This document shows, piece after piece, positions 43,823-53,612 of a stretch of 64,000 nt of DNA. The DNA is from Alishewanella aestuarii B11 (GTDB lineage Bacteria > Pseudomonadota > Gammaproteobacteria > Enterobacterales > Alteromonadaceae): contig NZ_ALAB01000026.1 in assembly GCF_000280055.1 (NCBI RefSeq), positions 1 through 64,000 on the forward strand. Direction: 5' to 3'. The notes beneath the pieces were generated by a model. The model did not search any database and was not told the DNA's origin. It was given only the letters and a program-made list of their open reading frames with translations. Every line of letters begins with the position of its first letter. The first letter of the stretch is position 1. The position numbers and the translations under genes are program-made.

Positions 43823-44671
43823 ATGAAACCACTCGCTCACTTTAGTAGCAGCAGCGCAGGCCTTGGCCTGCGCCGCGAGCTGCTGCCAGAACTGTTAGCA
43901 GATAAGCCGGCTATCATCGATTTTTTTGAGGTTGCGCCAGAGAACTGGTTACCTTATGGCGGTAAACTGGCGAAAGACTTTCGGCAACTGACCGAACGCT
44001 ATGCGTTTTTTTGTCATGGCCTGTCGTTAAATATTGGTGGCCCGGACCCGTTGGATCTGGATTTCTTGCAGCAGTTAAAACACTTTCTCGACCAGCATCA
44101 GATCCTGCGCTATAGCGAACATCTGAGTTATTGCGCTGCCGACGGCCATCTGTATGACCTGATGCCGATCCCCTTTACTGAGGAAGCGGTACATTATGTG
44201 GCGGCCCGGATTAAACAGGTGCAGCAGATCCTGGAGCGGCCGTTGATTATCGAGAATGTCTCCTACTATGCCGCGCCAGCACAGCAATTAAGTGAACTGG
44301 AATTTCTGTTGGCGGTGCTTACGGAAGCCGACTGCCCGCTGCTGCTGGACGTAAATAATATCTATGTCAATTCCATCAACCATGGCTACGATGCCGGTGC
44401 CTTTTTAGCTGCGATGCCAAGCGAGCGCATTGCCTACTACCATATTGCCGGACATTACCAGCAAGCGGCCGACTTACTGATTGATACCCATGGCGCTGCC
44501 ATTCCTGATCCGGTCTGGCAATTGTTGCGCCTTAGCTATCAGCAGCATGGTGTAAAACCAACCTTGTACGAGCGCGACTTTAATATCCCGCCGCTGGCCG
44601 ACCTTTGCCAGGAACTGTCTCAAATTAAGCAGTTGCAGCAAGTTGCCAGCCCGAGACCAGCAGCAGTATGA
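43823..44671 (+). CDS. DUF692 multinuclear non-heme iron oxidase (HvfB/BufB-like)
   Basis: 282-residue TIM-barrel MNIO enzyme. Expected iron ligands are visible: Glu in FFEVAPENW, His in FFCHGLSLNIGG, His in YSEHLSY, Asp and Asn in LLDVNNIYVN, His in YYHIAGH, Asp/His in IDTHG and Glu in YERDF. MNIOs oxidise cysteines in precursor peptides; in HvfA/bufferin clusters they build oxazolone/thioamide or thiooxazole groups. It starts seven bases after the precursor stop and overlaps the next gene by four bases (ATGA), so the three form one operon. No DoxX-type fourth gene follows. Confidence 0.93.
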   Translation: MKPLAHFSSSSAGLGLRRELLPELLADKPAIIDFFEVAPENWLPYGGKLAKDFRQLTERYAFFCHGLSLNIGGPDPLDLDFLQQLKHFLDQHQILRYSEHLSYCAADGHLYDLMPIPFTEEAVHYVAARIKQVQQILERPLIIENVSYYAAPAQQLSELEFLLAVLTEADCPLLLDVNNIYVNSINHGYDAGAFLAAMPSERIAYYHIAGHYQQAADLLIDTHGAAIPDPVWQLLRLSYQQHGVKPTLYERDFNIPPLADLCQELSQIKQLQQVASPRPAAV

Positions 44672-45429
44672 CTGAGCCGACAACCCCTAACTTACAGCAA
44701 ACCCAACTGGCGTTCGCCCGGGCAATTCGCCATCCCCAAGAGCCCTATGCGGATCAGACGGTGCCAACAGCACGGCTGCAAATCTATCAGCAGTTGTTTT
44801 TTAATAACGTCAGCGGCTTTATCGATAATGCCTTCCCGGTACTCAGCACCCTGTATCAGCCCGATGCCTGGCTAAGCCTGAAACAACGCTTTTTTGCCGA
44901 TTATCGCTGTCACTCGCCCTATTTCTTGCATATTGCCCAGCAATTTGTCGATTTTCTGCAGCAATATCAGCCCGCTGCCGCCGATCCGCCGTTTTTAGCC
45001 GAACTGGCCCATTACGAATGGGCTGAGCTCTATGTCGGGACACTAGCCGTCACGTCAGCACAGCAGGCCGTGATACCGGCACAACTAATGTCGGCCAGGT
45101 TAAGGCTAACCGAAGCCAGCCTGTTAGCGGTATACCAGTATCCGGTGCAGCATCTGAGCCCGGATTATCAGGTTAACGAACCCGGACCAGGCCAGGCCTT
45201 TCTGATCTACCGCGATTGGCAGGATGAAGTGATCTTTGTGCAGTTAAATCAGGCCAGCTTACTGCTGTTACATCTGCTGACGGAGCAGCCGGGACAAACC
45301 TTGCCACAAGTGACTGCCAGCCTGGCACCACAACTCGCGCCCTACAGCGCAGCGCAACTGACCGAATTTGCGCTACCCTTACTGACAGAGTTGGCCGTTA
45401 AGGGCGCACTGCTGCACGATGGCGGCTAA
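44668..45429 (+). CDS. DUF2063 partner protein (HvfC/BufC-like)
   Basis: 253-residue protein with an N-terminal DUF2063 'putative DNA-binding' domain (residues ~10-100; TARLQIYQQLFFNNVSGFIDNAFPVL). In RiPP clusters this family is the partner of the DUF692 enzyme and provides precursor recognition, with a C-terminal half resembling a RiPP recognition element (winged-helix-like LLHLLTEQPGQTLPQVTASL). The ATGA overlap with the upstream enzyme gene indicates coupled translation and a complex. Confidence 0.88.
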   Translation: MTEPTTPNLQQTQLAFARAIRHPQEPYADQTVPTARLQIYQQLFFNNVSGFIDNAFPVLSTLYQPDAWLSLKQRFFADYRCHSPYFLHIAQQFVDFLQQYQPAAADPPFLAELAHYEWAELYVGTLAVTSAQQAVIPAQLMSARLRLTEASLLAVYQYPVQHLSPDYQVNEPGPGQAFLIYRDWQDEVIFVQLNQASLLLLHLLTEQPGQTLPQVTASLAPQLAPYSAAQLTEFALPLLTELAVKGALLHDGG

Positions 45430-45509
45430 GTTGGCCTTGTCGCCTTAGCCGGCTCAACTTGAATTTTTTTCATCTTGATTGGAAAAACTTTCACGTAAAA
45501 TGGATAGCC

Positions 45510-45532
45510 AGACGTCTAAATAGCTGTATACT
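45510..45532 (+). promoter_or_regulatory. MetJ-box-like site with overlapping -10
   Basis: A perfect MetJ half-operator AGACGTCT at 45510-45517 is followed by a weak second 8-mer (AAATAGCT, 4 of 8 matching). TATACT at 45527-45532 could be the -10 element of the MTHFR-like gene starting at 45563. MetJ binds tandem AGACGTCT boxes and represses methionine genes, so this fits the gene's predicted role. One good box alone is weak evidence. Confidence 0.45.
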
Positions 45533-45562
45533 TATGCTACCAGGTTTTGGAGTAACAGCATT

Positions 45563-46519
45563 ATGGCATTATCACTGGCAGAGAAAATTGCAGATCCACA
45601 GCAAGGGGTATATCTAATCGGTACTACCCCGCCCAAAGCCGGCACCGCTGCTGATAAAAGCTCGCGGATCGCGGGTAAGTTGTTAGGCCGTTTGCAACAG
45701 CTCGAATACGATGGCCTGATTGTCTATGATATTCAGGATGAAAGTAGCCGGGTTGCCACCGAACGGCCTTTCCCGTTTCAGAGCACTCTGGACCCGCGCG
45801 AATACAGCCGGTTGTTACGCGAGCTATCGGCGCAGGATGTCATTACCTATAAAAGTGTGGCTCAGCGTGATAGCAGCGAATTTGAGCACTGGCTTAGTGA
45901 AAGTGCCGCAACCTTTGCCCTGAAAAATCTGGTGTTAGTGGGTAGCCCTTCATCACATGGCCAGATCAAGCTCAGTTTACCGCATGCCTATCAGCAGCTC
46001 GCCGCCCATCCGGCAAGCTTCTTTTTGGGTGGAGTTGCCATTGCCGAACGCCATGCCAAAAAAGGCGATGAACATTTACGCTTAATTGATAAAGCGGCCC
46101 AGGGCTGTCAGTTCTTTATTTCGCAGGCGGTATATAACGCCCAGGCGACCATTGATCTGATTACCAGCTATGCCCGCAGCTGTAAACAGCAAGGTCTGAC
46201 GCCAAAACGTCTGATTTTAACCTTTACCCCGTGCGGCAGTGAACAGACGCTGGATTTTATGCAATGGCTCGGTATTTCGGTGCCACAGGCCTCGCGTTAT
46301 CGTATTCTGGATGCCGAAAACCCACTGAACGAATCGATTAAGATCTGCCGCGATAATCTGACACAGATCTTAACCCACTGCGCGAATTTGGAGGTGCCGC
46401 TGGGCCTGAACGTTGAAAGCCTGACTAACCGCAAGGAAGAAATCGATGCCTCTATCCGCTTGTTCCGGCTATTAAAGGCGCTGATGGAGTTACATCTGGC
46501 AGAAAAGCAGGTTGCTTAA
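45563..46519 (+). CDS. Methylenetetrahydrofolate-reductase-like protein
   Basis: 318-residue protein with a TIM-barrel pattern resembling MetF: an early GTTPPKAGT in place of the family's EFFPP segment, a central KNLVLVGSPSSHG strand like MetF's LRGD strand, and CQFFISQAVYNAQATIDLITSYARSCKQQG like the conserved ITQFFFD region. Key residues differ from classical MetF, so the substrate may differ. A MetJ-like site upstream supports a link with methionine or one-carbon metabolism. It stands alone, followed by convergent genes. Confidence 0.55.
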   Translation: MALSLAEKIADPQQGVYLIGTTPPKAGTAADKSSRIAGKLLGRLQQLEYDGLIVYDIQDESSRVATERPFPFQSTLDPREYSRLLRELSAQDVITYKSVAQRDSSEFEHWLSESAATFALKNLVLVGSPSSHGQIKLSLPHAYQQLAAHPASFFLGGVAIAERHAKKGDEHLRLIDKAAQGCQFFISQAVYNAQATIDLITSYARSCKQQGLTPKRLILTFTPCGSEQTLDFMQWLGISVPQASRYRILDAENPLNESIKICRDNLTQILTHCANLEVPLGLNVESLTNRKEEIDASIRLFRLLKALMELHLAEKQVA

Positions 46520-46554
46520 GCGACCTGTCGTGTCCGAAAAACTAAGCTTAACGC

Positions 46555-46905
46555 TTAACTCAGTTTAGGTGCATCGTAGTTGGCTGGCTCGTCCGTATAA
46601 ATACAGACATTCCACCGGGCCGCCAGCCCATTTTCTGCCAGACAATATTGTTCAAAAAAGGCTTTAATTTCGGCGCGTTGGCAATGCGCTTCAAAGCTGG
46701 CTAAATCGGCCCAGATTTCATTAAAAGCAATCGGAAAACTCGTACCATCAGCAAAAGGACTCTGGATCTGCCGGGTCACCACATACTGCAAACAGCCGTC
46801 TTCCCGCAACGTATTAGGTTCTAAGCTTTGCAACACCTTAAATAGCTCAGCTTCTTTACCGGCTTTTGGCAGAAACTGTGCCACACAATAGACTTTCTTC
46901 GACAT
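46555..46905 (-). CDS. Antibiotic-biosynthesis-monooxygenase (ABM) domain protein
   Basis: 116-residue ferredoxin-like ABM protein similar to YgiN-type quinol monooxygenases. It has the typical KAGKEAELFKVL helix, ...TLREDGCLQYVV strand, FNEIWADLASFEAH segment and closing beta strand. A GTG directly before the ATG is in frame; ATG at 46905 is preferred. It may act on quinols or reactive small molecules; the substrate is unknown. Confidence 0.8.
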   Translation of the reverse strand: MSKKVYCVAQFLPKAGKEAELFKVLQSLEPNTLREDGCLQYVVTRQIQSPFADGTSFPIAFNEIWADLASFEAHCQRAEIKAFFEQYCLAENGLAARWNVCIYTDEPANYDAPKLS

Positions 46906-46941
46906 CACGCTACTCTTTATCTTTATGGCAAGCGCCAGTAA

Positions 46942-47796
46942 TTACCGTAACACTAACATTGAGCAGCGGGCTTTACTCAGCATCGCCGTGGTGGTGCTAC
47001 CCAGAATAAACTGCCGGATCCGCGAATGGCCGTAGGCGCCCATCACAAGCAGATCAATGACTTGTTCCTGCTGGTACTGGTGCAGGGCCTCGTCCGGCTC
47101 GCCGGTCACTATCGCGGTACGGGTATCAAAACCGGCCAGCGTTAGCACACTGGCGGCTTCGGCCAGTTGTTTTTCGGCTTGTTCACTGCGTACTGCGGCC
47201 ATTACCAGATGTACCGGTAGGCCACGACACAGCGGGCTGGCGGCCAGCATTTCCAGACTCTTTTGCGCGGTAGCGCTGCCATCATAGGCCAGCATCACCC
47301 GCTTCGGCGCGGAAAAACGCTGCTGCGTCAGTAAAATAGGCTTTTGCATACTGCGGATAATCATCTCGATATGCATCCCCAGTTGACCATGCGCATCGGT
47401 ACTGCTTAAGCCTCGCTTACCCAATACCAATAACCGGGTATCATCCTGCAGTGCCTTTAATGACTCCAGTAACGGACCGTGCCGCATCACTTCGCTGATC
47501 TCAGCGACTGCGGCGGCGCCGGCCCGGGCATGCGCCGCATCCAGAATATGATGGCCACGCTGCAATGCCAGCTTGCTGTGTTGTTCATCCAGCTCTGCCA
47601 GTTGTTGCAGTAACACTTCCTGCGACCCCAAACCGATACTGCCACTTAAATCCGGAGTTTGGGTATGCTGTGCCCTGTCAATCACATGCACCAGACTAAG
47701 GGGCGCGGTCAGCGCCTTAGCGGCCCAGATCGCACCATCACAAACTGCCTCAGCATAGGGTGAGGCATCAATACAGGCAAATACTTTCAGCGACAT
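46942..47796 (-). CDS. Tandem universal stress protein
   Basis: 284-residue protein with two UspA domains (residues 1-150 and ~155-284). The second has the nucleotide-binding pattern VMGAYGHSRIRQFILGSTT; the first has a matching LVLGKRGLSSTDAHGQLG. UspE-like tandem proteins help cells survive stress and starvation. It is probably transcribed alone. Confidence 0.9.
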   Translation of the reverse strand: MSLKVFACIDASPYAEAVCDGAIWAAKALTAPLSLVHVIDRAQHTQTPDLSGSIGLGSQEVLLQQLAELDEQHSKLALQRGHHILDAAHARAGAAAVAEISEVMRHGPLLESLKALQDDTRLLVLGKRGLSSTDAHGQLGMHIEMIIRSMQKPILLTQQRFSAPKRVMLAYDGSATAQKSLEMLAASPLCRGLPVHLVMAAVRSEQAEKQLAEAASVLTLAGFDTRTAIVTGEPDEALHQYQQEQVIDLLVMGAYGHSRIRQFILGSTTTAMLSKARCSMLVLR

Positions 47797-47870
47797 CTGT
47801 TACGCAGTTCCAAATTTGACTAATAGCCTGTTTTACCCGAAGTCATTTACCTTGTACAGCACTGACAAGG

Positions 47871-48335
47871 CTATACCGGCAAGCCGTCACGGAAAAATTG
47901 TACGCCACCACAGTGGCTGCAACTTAACAGCTCGGCCGGGTGCGTATAATCGATACTGTGCTGACATTGACTGCAGCGATAGCGGCCCATGCCAACATAT
48001 TCGCCCTGATAATACACGCCCTGATGTTGGAAATCGTCAATCAGCTCGGCCCACTCTACTTGTGTCCGGTCGGTAATTTGGCTTAATTGCTCCCACAGCT
48101 CCTCAGTCCACATCGAAGGTTGCTGCTCCTCGGCAGCCCCTTGCTGCCACTGACTTTTCAGCGTTTCCAGAAACAGTTGCGTCTCATAGGCACTGAGCTC
48201 CTTGCCAGCTTTCAGATAAGCTTTCAGGGTGTCGGCAACATCAAGCATACTTTGCAACTGTTCTTGCCCTGCCTGTTGCAGTGTCTGACTCAGGTCTTTA
48301 AGCCAGTTGCGGTATTTCGCGTTAAAGTCTGCCAT
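47871..48335 (-). CDS. ybeL: Zinc-ribbon protein YbeL (DUF1451)
   Basis: 154-residue DUF1451 protein with an N-terminal helical region and a C-terminal zinc ribbon (CSQCQHS...LSCSHCGGVQFF). The reading frame opens at 48347, but GTGGAG there is the ribosome site for the ATG at 48335. ybeL next to leuS is a conserved arrangement. The function is unknown. Confidence 0.88.
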   Translation of the reverse strand: MADFNAKYRNWLKDLSQTLQQAGQEQLQSMLDVADTLKAYLKAGKELSAYETQLFLETLKSQWQQGAAEEQQPSMWTEELWEQLSQITDRTQVEWAELIDDFQHQGVYYQGEYVGMGRYRCSQCQHSIDYTHPAELLSCSHCGGVQFFRDGLPV

Positions 48336-48495
48336 CTTGTACTCCACTGGTAATTTAGCAACGCTATTCTGAGTATAGACAAAGGGTAGCTTATTGTTGT
48401 CAAACCGCGGCTAAGGTATGCTATAGCCAATTTTTTTTACCCATTTCAGCCTGAGGCTGAGGCCGGGTCGTCCCCGACTTTTCTGGAAGAGCTCA

Positions 48496-51081
48496 ATGCA
48501 ACAGCAATATAACCCGCAGCAGATTGAAACCGCCCTGCAGCAGCAGTGGCAGGATCAGAATGTTTTTAAAGTAACTGAAGATCCAAACAAAGAGAAATTT
48601 TACTGTTTATCGATGTTCCCTTATCCAAGTGGCCGCCTGCATATGGGCCATGTGCGCAATTACACCATCGGTGATGTGATCAGCCGCTTTCAGCGGATGC
48701 AGGGTAAAAATGTGCTGCAACCTATGGGTTGGGATGCCTTTGGTTTACCGGCTGAAAACGCTGCGATTAATAACAAGACCGCGCCGGCTAAGTGGACCTA
48801 CGCCAATATCGATTATATGAAAACACAGCTGAAACGGCTGGGTTTTGGTTACGACTGGGATCGGGAAATTGCTACCTGCAAACCGGATTATTATCGCTGG
48901 GAACAATGGTTTTTCACCAAGCTGTATGAAAAAGGCCTGGTTTATAAAAAGATGGCGACGGTAAACTGGGACCCGGTGGATCAGTGCGTACTGGCGAACG
49001 AACAAGTTATTGATGGCCGTGGCTGGCGCTCCGGCGCCTTAGTTGAGCAGCGCGAGCTGGCACAGTGGTTTATTCGTATTACTCAATATGCCGAAGAGTT
49101 ATTAGAGGATCTGGAGCAGCTAACCGAGTGGCCGGAACAAGTCCGCACCATGCAGAAAAACTGGATTGGCCGCTCCGAGGGCGTCAATATCCGTTTTGGC
49201 GTCGCTGACAGTGATACTGAGCTGGAAGTCTATACTACCCGTCCGGACACGCTGTATGGTGTGACCTATGTCGCGGTAGCCGCCCAGCACCCGCTGGCGC
49301 AGCAAGCGGCACTGCACAACAGCACCCTGGCCGCCTTTATCGAAGATATTAAAGGCAGCAAGGTCAGCGAAGCGGAAATGGCGACGATGGAGAAAAAAGG
49401 CTGTGCCACCGGCCTGTATGCCATTCATCCGCTGACAGATGAGCAGGTCCCGATTTGGGTCGCCAACTTTGTCCTGATGGACTACGGTTCAGGTGCCGTG
49501 ATGGCGGTGCCGGGCCACGACCAACGTGATTACGAGTTTGCCACCAAGTATCAGTTACCGATTAAGCAAGTGGTTACCGCAGCGGATGGCAGCAGCGTCA
49601 CACTGGAGCACGCGGCTTATACCGAAAAAGGTCTGCTGATTAACTCAGCCGAATTTAACGGCCTGGACTTTGCCGCTGCCTTTAGCGCTATTGCTGCCAA
49701 GCTGCAACAGCTGGGCAAGGGCGAAGTTAAAGTGAACTACCGCTTACGCGATTGGGGGGTATCACGCCAGCGCTACTGGGGTACGCCAATCCCAATGTTA
49801 AATCTGGCAGATGGCAGCGTGGTGCCGGTTCCGGCCGAGCAGCTGCCGGTGCGTTTACCGGAAGATGTGGTGATGAACGGCGTGACTTCGCCGATTAAAG
49901 CCGATCCGGAATGGGCGAAAACCCAATATCAGGGCGCAGCCGCTTTCCATGAAACCGATACCTTCGACACCTTTATGGAATCGAGCTGGTACTATGCCCG
50001 CTACTGCAGCCCGGATTATGATCAGGCGATGCTGGATCCGGAGAAAGCCAACTACTGGTTACCGGTTGATCAGTATATCGGCGGCATTGAACACGCCATC
50101 CTGCACCTGCTGTATGCCCGCTTTTTCCATAAACTGTTACGCGATGTCGGTCTGGTGCAAAGCGACGAACCGTTTAAACGCTTGTTATGTCAGGGCATGG
50201 TATTGGCCGAAACTTTCTACCGCGAAACCGACAATGGCGGCAAAGAATGGTTCTCGCCGCAGGACGTACAGGTTGAGCGCGATGAGAAGGGCCGCATTAC
50301 CCAGGCCATCCTGAAAACCGACGGCCAGCCGGTGTTATCTGCCGGCATGAGCAAGATGTCGAAATCGAAAAACAACGGTATCGACCCGCAAAAAGTTATC
50401 GATCTGTACGGTGCCGATACCGTGCGCTTGTTTATGATGTTTACTGCGCCGCCAGAGCAAACACTGGAATGGTCAGATTCCGCCGTTGAAGGCGCGCACC
50501 GCTTTATCAAGCGGATCTATACGCTGATCCATGATGTGCTGGCAGCAGGTGCGCCAGGCGAACTGCAGCTAGACGCGCTAAATGACGAGCAGAAAACCCT
50601 GCGCCGCGAGCTGCATAAAACCATTGCCAAGGTTACCGATGATATCGGTCGGCGCTATACCTTTAATACCGCTATCGCGGCGGTAATGGAGCTGAGTAAT
50701 AAGCTGCAAAAAGCCAGTCTGGCCACGCCGCTGGACCGTGCTGTGATGCACGAGGCCTGTAACGCGCTGCTGCAGTTATTAAACCCGATCGTGCCACATG
50801 TAGCGCAGTATTTGTGGGCCGAGTTGGGTAACAACAGCCTGATTGAACATGTCGCCTGGCCTGGCGTCGACGAGAGCGCTCTGGTCGAAGACGAGAAACT
50901 GGTGGTGGTGCAAATCAACGGTAAGGTGCGCGCTAAAATTACCGTACCGGCTGCTGCAGAGCAGGATGCGGTACTGGCCATTGCCAGACTGGATGAGAAT
51001 GTGCAGCGTTATCTGGACGGCGTCGCCATGAAAAAGGTGATTTACGTACCGGGTAAACTGCTTAATCTGGTGGTGGGCTAA
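48496..51081 (+). CDS. leuS: Leucyl-tRNA synthetase
   Basis: 861-residue class I synthetase charging tRNA-Leu. HIGH motif: HMGHVRNY near residue 50. KMSKS loop: [11 protein letters not shown] near residue 620. A CP1 editing domain between them contains [15 protein letters not shown] and the [15 protein letters not shown] segment with the editing Asp. The C-terminal anticodon-binding domain and LeuS tail are complete. It heads the leuS-lptE-holA-nadD run, with the lptE ATG two bases after its stop. Confidence 0.98.
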   Translation: MQQQYNPQQIETALQQQWQDQNVFKVTEDPNKEKFYCLSMFPYPSGRLHMGHVRNYTIGDVISRFQRMQGKNVLQPMGWDAFGLPAENAAINNKTAPAKWTYANIDYMKTQLKRLGFGYDWDREIATCKPDYYRWEQWFFTKLYEKGLVYKKMATVNWDPVDQCVLANEQVIDGRGWRSGALVEQRELAQWFIRITQYAEELLEDLEQLTEWPEQVRTMQKNWIGRSEGVNIRFGVADSDTELEVYTTRPDTLYGVTYVAVAAQHPLAQQAALHNSTLAAFIEDIKGSKVSEAEMATMEKKGCATGLYAIHPLTDEQVPIWVANFVLMDYGSGAVMAVPGHDQRDYEFATKYQLPIKQVVTAADGSSVTLEHAAYTEKGLLINSAEFNGLDFAAAFSAIAAKLQQLGKGEVKVNYRLRDWGVSRQRYWGTPIPMLNLADGSVVPVPAEQLPVRLPEDVVMNGVTSPIKADPEWAKTQYQGAAAFHETDTFDTFMESSWYYARYCSPDYDQAMLDPEKANYWLPVDQYIGGIEHAILHLLYARFFHKLLRDVGLVQSDEPFKRLLCQGMVLAETFYRETDNGGKEWFSPQDVQVERDEKGRITQAILKTDGQPVLSAGMSKMSKSKNNGIDPQKVIDLYGADTVRLFMMFTAPPEQTLEWSDSAVEGAHRFIKRIYTLIHDVLAAGAPGELQLDALNDEQKTLRRELHKTIAKVTDDIGRRYTFNTAIAAVMELSNKLQKASLATPLDRAVMHEACNALLQLLNPIVPHVAQYLWAELGNNSLIEHVAWPGVDESALVEDEKLVVVQINGKVRAKITVPAAAEQDAVLAIARLDENVQRYLDGVAMKKVIYVPGKLLNLVVG

Positions 51082-51082
51082 G

Positions 51083-51559
51083 ATGGGCTGGCGCCTGACA
51101 CTGCTGGCGCTGTTGCTCAGTCTGCTGAGCAGCTGCGGCTTTCACCTGCGCGGCAATCTGCCGCTCAGTCAGTTTCCGGCCATCTATGTGCAAAGCGAAG
51201 CGCACTCTGAGCTGGCCGCGCTGTTAAAACAGCGCTTTAGTCAAAATCAGGTCGAGTTACTGGGCAGTTACCAGCAAGACAGACCGGCGCTGCAGCTGGT
51301 GCGCGACACGCTGAAGCGGCGCACCCTGTCGCTGTTTGCCAATGGCCAGGTCGCCGAATATGAGCTGATTTACAAAGTCGAGTATCGGATCCAATTACCC
51401 GGCGAGCAGGAACAGTTTTATCAGTTCGAGTTGTACCGCGATTATCAGGATGATCCGAATCAGGCCCTGGCGAAAGCCCAGGAACTGGAGCTGCTGTTAA
51501 GCGAATTACGTCAGCAGGCTGCCAACCGGATTATCCGCCAACTGGCACGCCTGGGCTGA
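51083..51559 (+). CDS. lptE: LPS-assembly lipoprotein
   Basis: 158-residue outer-membrane lipoprotein that plugs the LptD barrel and helps deliver lipopolysaccharide to the cell surface. The lipobox LLSSC puts the acylated cysteine at residue 18, followed by GFHLRG. It sits between leuS and holA exactly as in other gammaproteobacteria; its last base is shared with the holA start (TGATG). Confidence 0.93.
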   Translation: MGWRLTLLALLLSLLSSCGFHLRGNLPLSQFPAIYVQSEAHSELAALLKQRFSQNQVELLGSYQQDRPALQLVRDTLKRRTLSLFANGQVAEYELIYKVEYRIQLPGEQEQFYQFELYRDYQDDPNQALAKAQELELLLSELRQQAANRIIRQLARLG

Positions 51560-52602
51560 TGCAGAAGCTCTACGCCAATCAATTGCCAGCCCAGCTGCAA
51601 CAGGGGCTGGCGCCCGGTTATCTGATTTTTGGCGAAGAGCCACTGCAAAAACTGGAAGCCATCGAAGCGATCCGGCACGCGGCCAAACCACAAGGCTTTT
51701 TGGAGCGGCTGAGTTTTAGCGCTGATGCCCAATTCGACTGGCAACAGCTGGATAACGAACTCAGTGCCATGTCGTTGTTTGCCGAGCGGCGGCTGATTGA
51801 ACTGGAACTGGCGCAAGCCAAACCACCGGCTGCCGTTAACGAACAATTGAAGCAACTGGCTGCCAAACTGCATCCCGATATCGTGCTGGTGGTGCATGGC
51901 AGTCGCAGCTTTAGTGAAGTCAGCAAACTGGCCTGGTTTAAACAACTGGCAGAGCAGGCCGTGCAAGTGGCAATTTACCCACTGGATGAGCGGCAACAAC
52001 TGCAATGGCTGCAGCAACGCGCCCGCCAGTTACAGTTGCAGCTAAGCTCTGATGCGCTGAATTTGCTGCAGCAACACTGTGCCGGTAACCTGCTGGCCGC
52101 GCGGCAGGAGCTGGAAAAGCTGGCACTGACCCATCCGGATAGCCGCATTGACGCCGAGACCTTTAGCCGCTTTTTAGCCGATCATTCCAGCTACAACGTG
52201 TTTCAACTGACCGATTCGGTATTGGCCGGGCATAGTGCCGAAGCCGCACACCGGCTGCAGCGCTTGCTGGAACAGGACACTGAGCCGGTGATTATCGCCT
52301 GGCAATTACATAAAGAGCTGAGCATTCTGCAACAGCTGGCCCAGGCGGAGCAGCAAGGTCAACTGAACGCACAGTTTAAGCAATTGGCGATCTGGCCGAA
52401 ACGCCAGCCGTTATATCAACAAGCCCTGCAGCGACTTAGCCGGGGTTGGCAAAACTATCTGTTACAGGAGCTGGCGGCCTTTGATCGCTTATTTAAAGCC
52501 GGCCAGCTGACTAACACCACACTGGCGTTATTGCATCTGGTGACCTTATTCTGTCATCCGGTAGCCAAAACCTTTGCTTTGCAACAGTATGACGCAGACT
52601 AA
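51559..52602 (+). CDS. holA: DNA polymerase III subunit delta
   Basis: 347-residue delta subunit of the clamp loader, which opens the beta sliding clamp. Family features include LAPGYLIFGEEPLQKLEAIEAIR at the N-terminus, the SYNVFQLTDSVLAG segment and the C-terminal collar domain. It overlaps the neighbouring genes at both ends, as in other members of this operon. Confidence 0.93.
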   Translation: MQKLYANQLPAQLQQGLAPGYLIFGEEPLQKLEAIEAIRHAAKPQGFLERLSFSADAQFDWQQLDNELSAMSLFAERRLIELELAQAKPPAAVNEQLKQLAAKLHPDIVLVVHGSRSFSEVSKLAWFKQLAEQAVQVAIYPLDERQQLQWLQQRARQLQLQLSSDALNLLQQHCAGNLLAARQELEKLALTHPDSRIDAETFSRFLADHSSYNVFQLTDSVLAGHSAEAAHRLQRLLEQDTEPVIIAWQLHKELSILQQLAQAEQQGQLNAQFKQLAIWPKRQPLYQQALQRLSRGWQNYLLQELAAFDRLFKAGQLTNTTLALLHLVTLFCHPVAKTFALQQYDAD

Positions 52603-53248
52603 ACTAGTAGGGATTTTTGGCGGCACCTTCGATCCGATCCATCTTGGTCATCTGGCAGTTGCACGTTATGTGCTGACGCACTGCGCCTTAGATAGCATTA
52701 AGCTGATGCCCTGCCATCTGCCGCCGCACCGTGCCAGTCCGGGTGTCAGCAGTGCCGAGCGAGCACGGATGGTCGAGTTGGCTATCAGTGCAGAGCCACA
52801 GCTGCAGCTCGAAGCGCTGGAACTGAGCCTGCAACAACCGTCTTATACGGTAAATAGCCTGACGCTGCTTAAGCAGCAAGATCCTGCTGCGCACCTGTGT
52901 TTTATTATTGGCATGGACTCACTGCAGTATTTTCGCAGCTGGCATCAGTGGCAGCAGATCCTGACATTGGCCCATCTGATCGTACTTAAGCGCCCCGGCT
53001 ATAGCGCACAGGATGGCGACGCACCAGCGCTACTCGCCCAATACGGCATCAGCCTAGCCGAGCTCAGCACACGGTCAGCCGGTGGCATCCTGCTGTTGGA
53101 TAATCCGGATTTTCCACAAAGCGCAACCTTTGTCCGTGAGCAGTTAGCTGTGGACCCAGCCGTGCAGGCCATGCTACCGCCAGCGGTGCTTAGTTATATT
53201 CAGCAACACGGGCTCTATGGTTGCGCTGTTTCCGCTGCCAAAGTGTGA
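52589..53248 (+). CDS. nadD: Nicotinate-nucleotide adenylyltransferase
   Basis: 219-residue enzyme converting nicotinate mononucleotide to deamido-NAD. The nucleotidyltransferase signature is GIFGGTFDPIHLGHL at the N-terminus; a divergent SATFVREQL replaces the usual ISSTxIR. The ATG at 52589 lies inside the end of holA (overlap of 14 bases), giving translational coupling; an earlier TTG is less likely. Confidence 0.93.
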   Translation: MTQTKLVGIFGGTFDPIHLGHLAVARYVLTHCALDSIKLMPCHLPPHRASPGVSSAERARMVELAISAEPQLQLEALELSLQQPSYTVNSLTLLKQQDPAAHLCFIIGMDSLQYFRSWHQWQQILTLAHLIVLKRPGYSAQDGDAPALLAQYGISLAELSTRSAGGILLLDNPDFPQSATFVREQLAVDPAVQAMLPPAVLSYIQQHGLYGCAVSAAKV

Positions 53249-53285
53249 TAAAATAGCGCCCTTTTAGCTTGCATGAGGAATAAGG

Positions 53286-53606
53286 GTGCAAACAAACGAA
53301 CTGGTCGCCTTTGTCGTAGACAAAGTTGATGACATGAAAGCCCGCGATATCGTGACCTTAGATGTCCGGGGTAAATCCAGCGTCACCGAATTTATGGTGA
53401 TCTGCTCCGGAACTTCCAGCCGCCACGCGAAGTCTATTGCCGGGTACCTGGCGCAAGAAGTGAAGAAACAAGGCGTCCAACCACTGGGCATCGAAGGTGA
53501 AGCCTCGGGTGAATGGGTATTACTGGATCTGGACAGTGTTGTCGTGCATGTGATGCAGGACGAAAGCCGGCATTTTTATCAGTTGGAAAAGCTCTGGGGC
53601 GGTTAA
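53286..53606 (+). CDS. rsfS: Ribosome silencing factor
   Basis: 106-residue RsfS (YbeB), binding ribosomal protein L14 to block subunit joining during starvation. Hallmarks are DIVTLDVRGKSSVTEFMVICSGTSSRHAKSIA and a C-terminal VVHVMQDESRHFYQLEKLWG. The start is GTG preceded by GAGGAATAAGG. It is followed by rlmH six bases after the stop. Confidence 0.94.
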   Translation: MQTNELVAFVVDKVDDMKARDIVTLDVRGKSSVTEFMVICSGTSSRHAKSIAGYLAQEVKKQGVQPLGIEGEASGEWVLLDLDSVVVHVMQDESRHFYQLEKLWGG

Positions 53607-53612
53607 GTAGTT

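Noticed and set aside
43385..43840. Long open frame on the minus strand opposite the EGKCG precursor
   Set aside because: It mirrors the repetitive codons of the real gene, has no ribosome site and yields a Phe/Ala-rich low-complexity product.
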